NCBI GenBank assembly: GCA_002405405.1
Contig: DHLT01000019.1
Span: forward strand, 3,814-11,605
Source: Ignavibacteria bacterium UBA4661
Lineage (GTDB): Bacteria > Bacteroidota > Ignavibacteria > Kapaibacteriales > UBA4661
DNA length: 7,792 nucleotides
Direction of reading: 5' to 3'
Shown here piece after piece: positions 6,682-7,792 of this stretch; the first letter of the stretch is position 1, and each line of letters starts with the position of its first letter. Under the pieces are notes generated by a model. It was given only the letters and a program-made list of their open reading frames with translations. It was not told the DNA's origin and did not search any database. A program made the translations under genes and the position numbers.

Positions 6682-7146
6682 CTACTCAAATTGGTCTTCC
6701 GCTTCTGCAATAATAGACATGACCTCTTGCTTGGATTGAGCCAGAATAAGCTTGTTACGGAATGATTCATCACTCATCAAGCGTGATATACGTGATAATA
6801 AACGTAAATGCAATCCAACAGCATTCTCTTGACAGACCAACATAAAAATTAAACTCACAGGTTGGTTATCTAATGCTTGATAGTCAAGTGGCTCCTTCAG
6901 TGTCATGAGCGATGCCACAGGTTGTGTTACAGCATCAGATTTTGCATGAGGGAATGCAAAACCATGTCCAATACCAGTGGACATTATACGCTCACGATCA
7001 AGGATGACACTCAAAACTTTCGATGCGTCTGAGACACTTCCCTGCTCCTGCAGTAGATCAACCATCTTACCGAGAAGAACATCTTTTGATGCTTGTATGG
7101 CTTGCAACTCAATCGAAGGAGCCGCGAGGACATCAGTAATTTTCAT
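6682..7146 (-). CDS. PTS EIIA domain protein (fructose/PtsN type), single domain
   Basis: A 154-aa cytosolic phosphocarrier domain of the PTS EIIA-2 family, which receives phosphate on histidine from HPr or NPr. The active-site segment is 'STGIGHGFAFPHAKSDAV' (56-73): the His in FPHAK (H67) is the expected phosphorylated residue, and the preceding RERIMSTGIG matches the family pattern ERE..STGIG. 'GLHLRLLSRISRLMSD' (111-126) matches the conserved HL.LL..LSRLL helix, with its own conserved His (H113). The length equals one IIA domain; no IIB or IIC domain is fused or adjacent. A free-standing IIA like this is more often regulatory (PtsN-like) than a sugar transporter part, but that role is inferred. 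ATG 7146 has no clear Shine-Dalgarno. The gene lies 180 bp downstream of a sugar-phosphate enzyme on the same strand and shares a terminator with lat. Confidence 0.9.
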   Translation of the reverse strand: MKITDVLAAPSIELQAIQASKDVLLGKMVDLLQEQGSVSDASKVLSVILDRERIMSTGIGHGFAFPHAKSDAVTQPVASLMTLKEPLDYQALDNQPVSLIFMLVCQENAVGLHLRLLSRISRLMSDESFRNKLILAQSKQEVMSIIAEAEDQFE

Positions 7147-7205
7147 TGCGGACTACATAACATAAAGCATTGACAAATTTTTATTCAGCATCAAGGTTTG
7201 GTATC

Positions 7206-7236
7206 GCGAAATTTGTTCTTAAAAAACATATTTCGC
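7206..7236. repeat. 31-bp imperfect palindrome between the phosphohexomutase and IIA genes
   Basis: GCGAAAT (7206-7212) pairs with ATTTCGC (7230-7236), and TGTT (7214-7217) with AACA (7225-7228), around a 7-nt centre. The only break in the arms is one T/T mismatch at 7213 and 7229. There is no T-run on either side, so it is not an ordinary terminator. It ends 60 bp before the IIA start codon, in the transcript leader or promoter region, and could be an operator or an RNA hairpin. The rest of the 180-bp gap (7147-7326) shows no gene. Confidence 0.5.
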
Positions 7237-7326
7237 CGATGACATTAACTCATAGCACATTGCAAAATACTACGTAAGTCGTACATGAATGCAACGTAAT
7301 TTTTTTCTCTAAGCTATATGTCATAC

Positions 7327-7792
7327 TTATTCTTGCAACCATTTTTCAGTCAAAAGGACATATTGTTTTGAATATGCCAAAGCATTTCGTTCTGTATTTG
7401 CTTCTGTGATAATATGAAAATTGCCACGCTCTTTATCGGGCAACATCAAAACCCATTTATCATCTTCAATAATTTTTACACCGTCAATAAGCTCACGTTC
7501 TTTACCCTCGCTGTGCTCCATTGCTCGACGCATCAAATAACCTTTTTTCTCCCAAGGACAAGCAATTACCTCATGATGTTGATGCTTGGCTGGCAGCTCA
7601 CTTTCAACTTCACTGATAGTTTTGCCAGATTTTGCCAGCATGTCCAACATTTTACCAGCGGTAAACATTGAGTCCGAGGCAAAGAAAAATTCTGAAAAAA
7701 TAAATCTACCGCGAACATCGCCAACAAATAAAACATTCTTGTCTCGCGTTGCTTCCATCATTGCTAAGAGAGAATTAGGAATACGCTTTACT
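7327..7792 (-). CDS. Phosphohexomutase, C-terminal part; like the mutase half of mannose-1-phosphate guanylyltransferase/phosphomannomutase fusions
   Basis: The last ~155 residues of a protein whose start lies beyond the right edge; the frame is open to 7792 (upstream residues read VKRIPNSLLA). It shows the third and fourth domains of the phosphoglucomutase/phosphomannomutase superfamily. 'FVGDVRGRFIFSEFFFASDSMFTAGKMLDMLA' (split here by 7690-7640) corresponds to the sugar-binding loop and following helix. 'ACPWEKKGYLMRRAMEH' and 'LIDGVKI' begin the last domain, and 'WVLMLPDKERGNFHIITEA' takes the place of the usual phosphate-binding segment. CPWE-KG--MR, DGVKI and WVL-LPD are signatures I associate with the fused guanylyltransferase-phosphomutase proteins of cyanobacteria, Chloroflexi and relatives, which make or use mannose-1-phosphate for GDP-mannose and surface polysaccharide. 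Whether this copy carries an N-terminal nucleotidyltransferase cannot be seen. The Met at 7761 is internal. No terminator follows the stop. Confidence 0.85.
   Translation of the reverse strand, partial: VKRIPNSLLAMMEATRDKNVLFVGDVRGRFIFSEFFFASDSMFTAGKMLDMLAKSGKTISEVESELPAKHQHHEVIACPWEKKGYLMRRAMEHSEGKERELIDGVKIIEDDKWVLMLPDKERGNFHIITEANTERNALAYSKQYVLLTEKWLQE

Overview
The window looks like chromosome from an AT-rich bacterium, probably a member or relative of the Bacteroidota/Chlorobiota (FCB) group. This placement is an inference from the style of the proteins (an HAE1-type RND pump with its adaptor, an L-lysine 6-transaminase, an orphan PTS IIA protein, a guanylyltransferase/phosphomannomutase-type enzyme) and from modest Shine-Dalgarno use. 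No rRNA, tRNA or other marker is present to confirm it. I see no insertion sequence, CRISPR array, phage gene or tRNA.

Layout. (1) Positions 1-3107, minus strand: a drug-efflux style operon read right to left, TetR regulator -> periplasmic adaptor (MFP) -> RND inner-membrane pump. The pump runs off the left edge just after its TM4 Asp-Asp motif. An 18-bp palindrome at 3163-3180, upstream of the regulator, is a good candidate operator. (2) Positions 3259-4644, minus strand: an unrecognised four-helix membrane protein of 437 aa ending at a clear intrinsic terminator. (3) Positions 4645-5171: a 527-bp divergent gap with no confident gene but some coding-like sequence around 4860-5000. (4) Positions 5172-6578, plus strand: L-lysine 6-transaminase (lat) with its catalytic residues intact, closed by a perfect 16-bp inverted-repeat terminator that also serves the convergent gene. 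(5) Positions 6682-7146, minus strand: a single-domain PTS EIIA protein (PtsN/fructose type). (6) Positions 7327-7792, minus strand: the C-terminal part of a phosphohexomutase, most like the phosphomutase half of guanylyltransferase/phosphomannomutase fusion proteins. A 31-bp imperfect palindrome lies between (5) and (6).

How they fit together. The regulator, adaptor and pump form one functional unit; the outer-membrane channel is not in the window. The lat gene stands alone, without the aldehyde dehydrogenase that would complete lysine to 2-aminoadipate. The EIIA and sugar-phosphate enzyme are codirectional but 180 bp apart, so any joint role is a guess. The window is mostly ordinary core-type genes. 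The most interesting points are the unrecognised membrane protein, the divergent gap, the two palindromes and the possible folded leader of lat.
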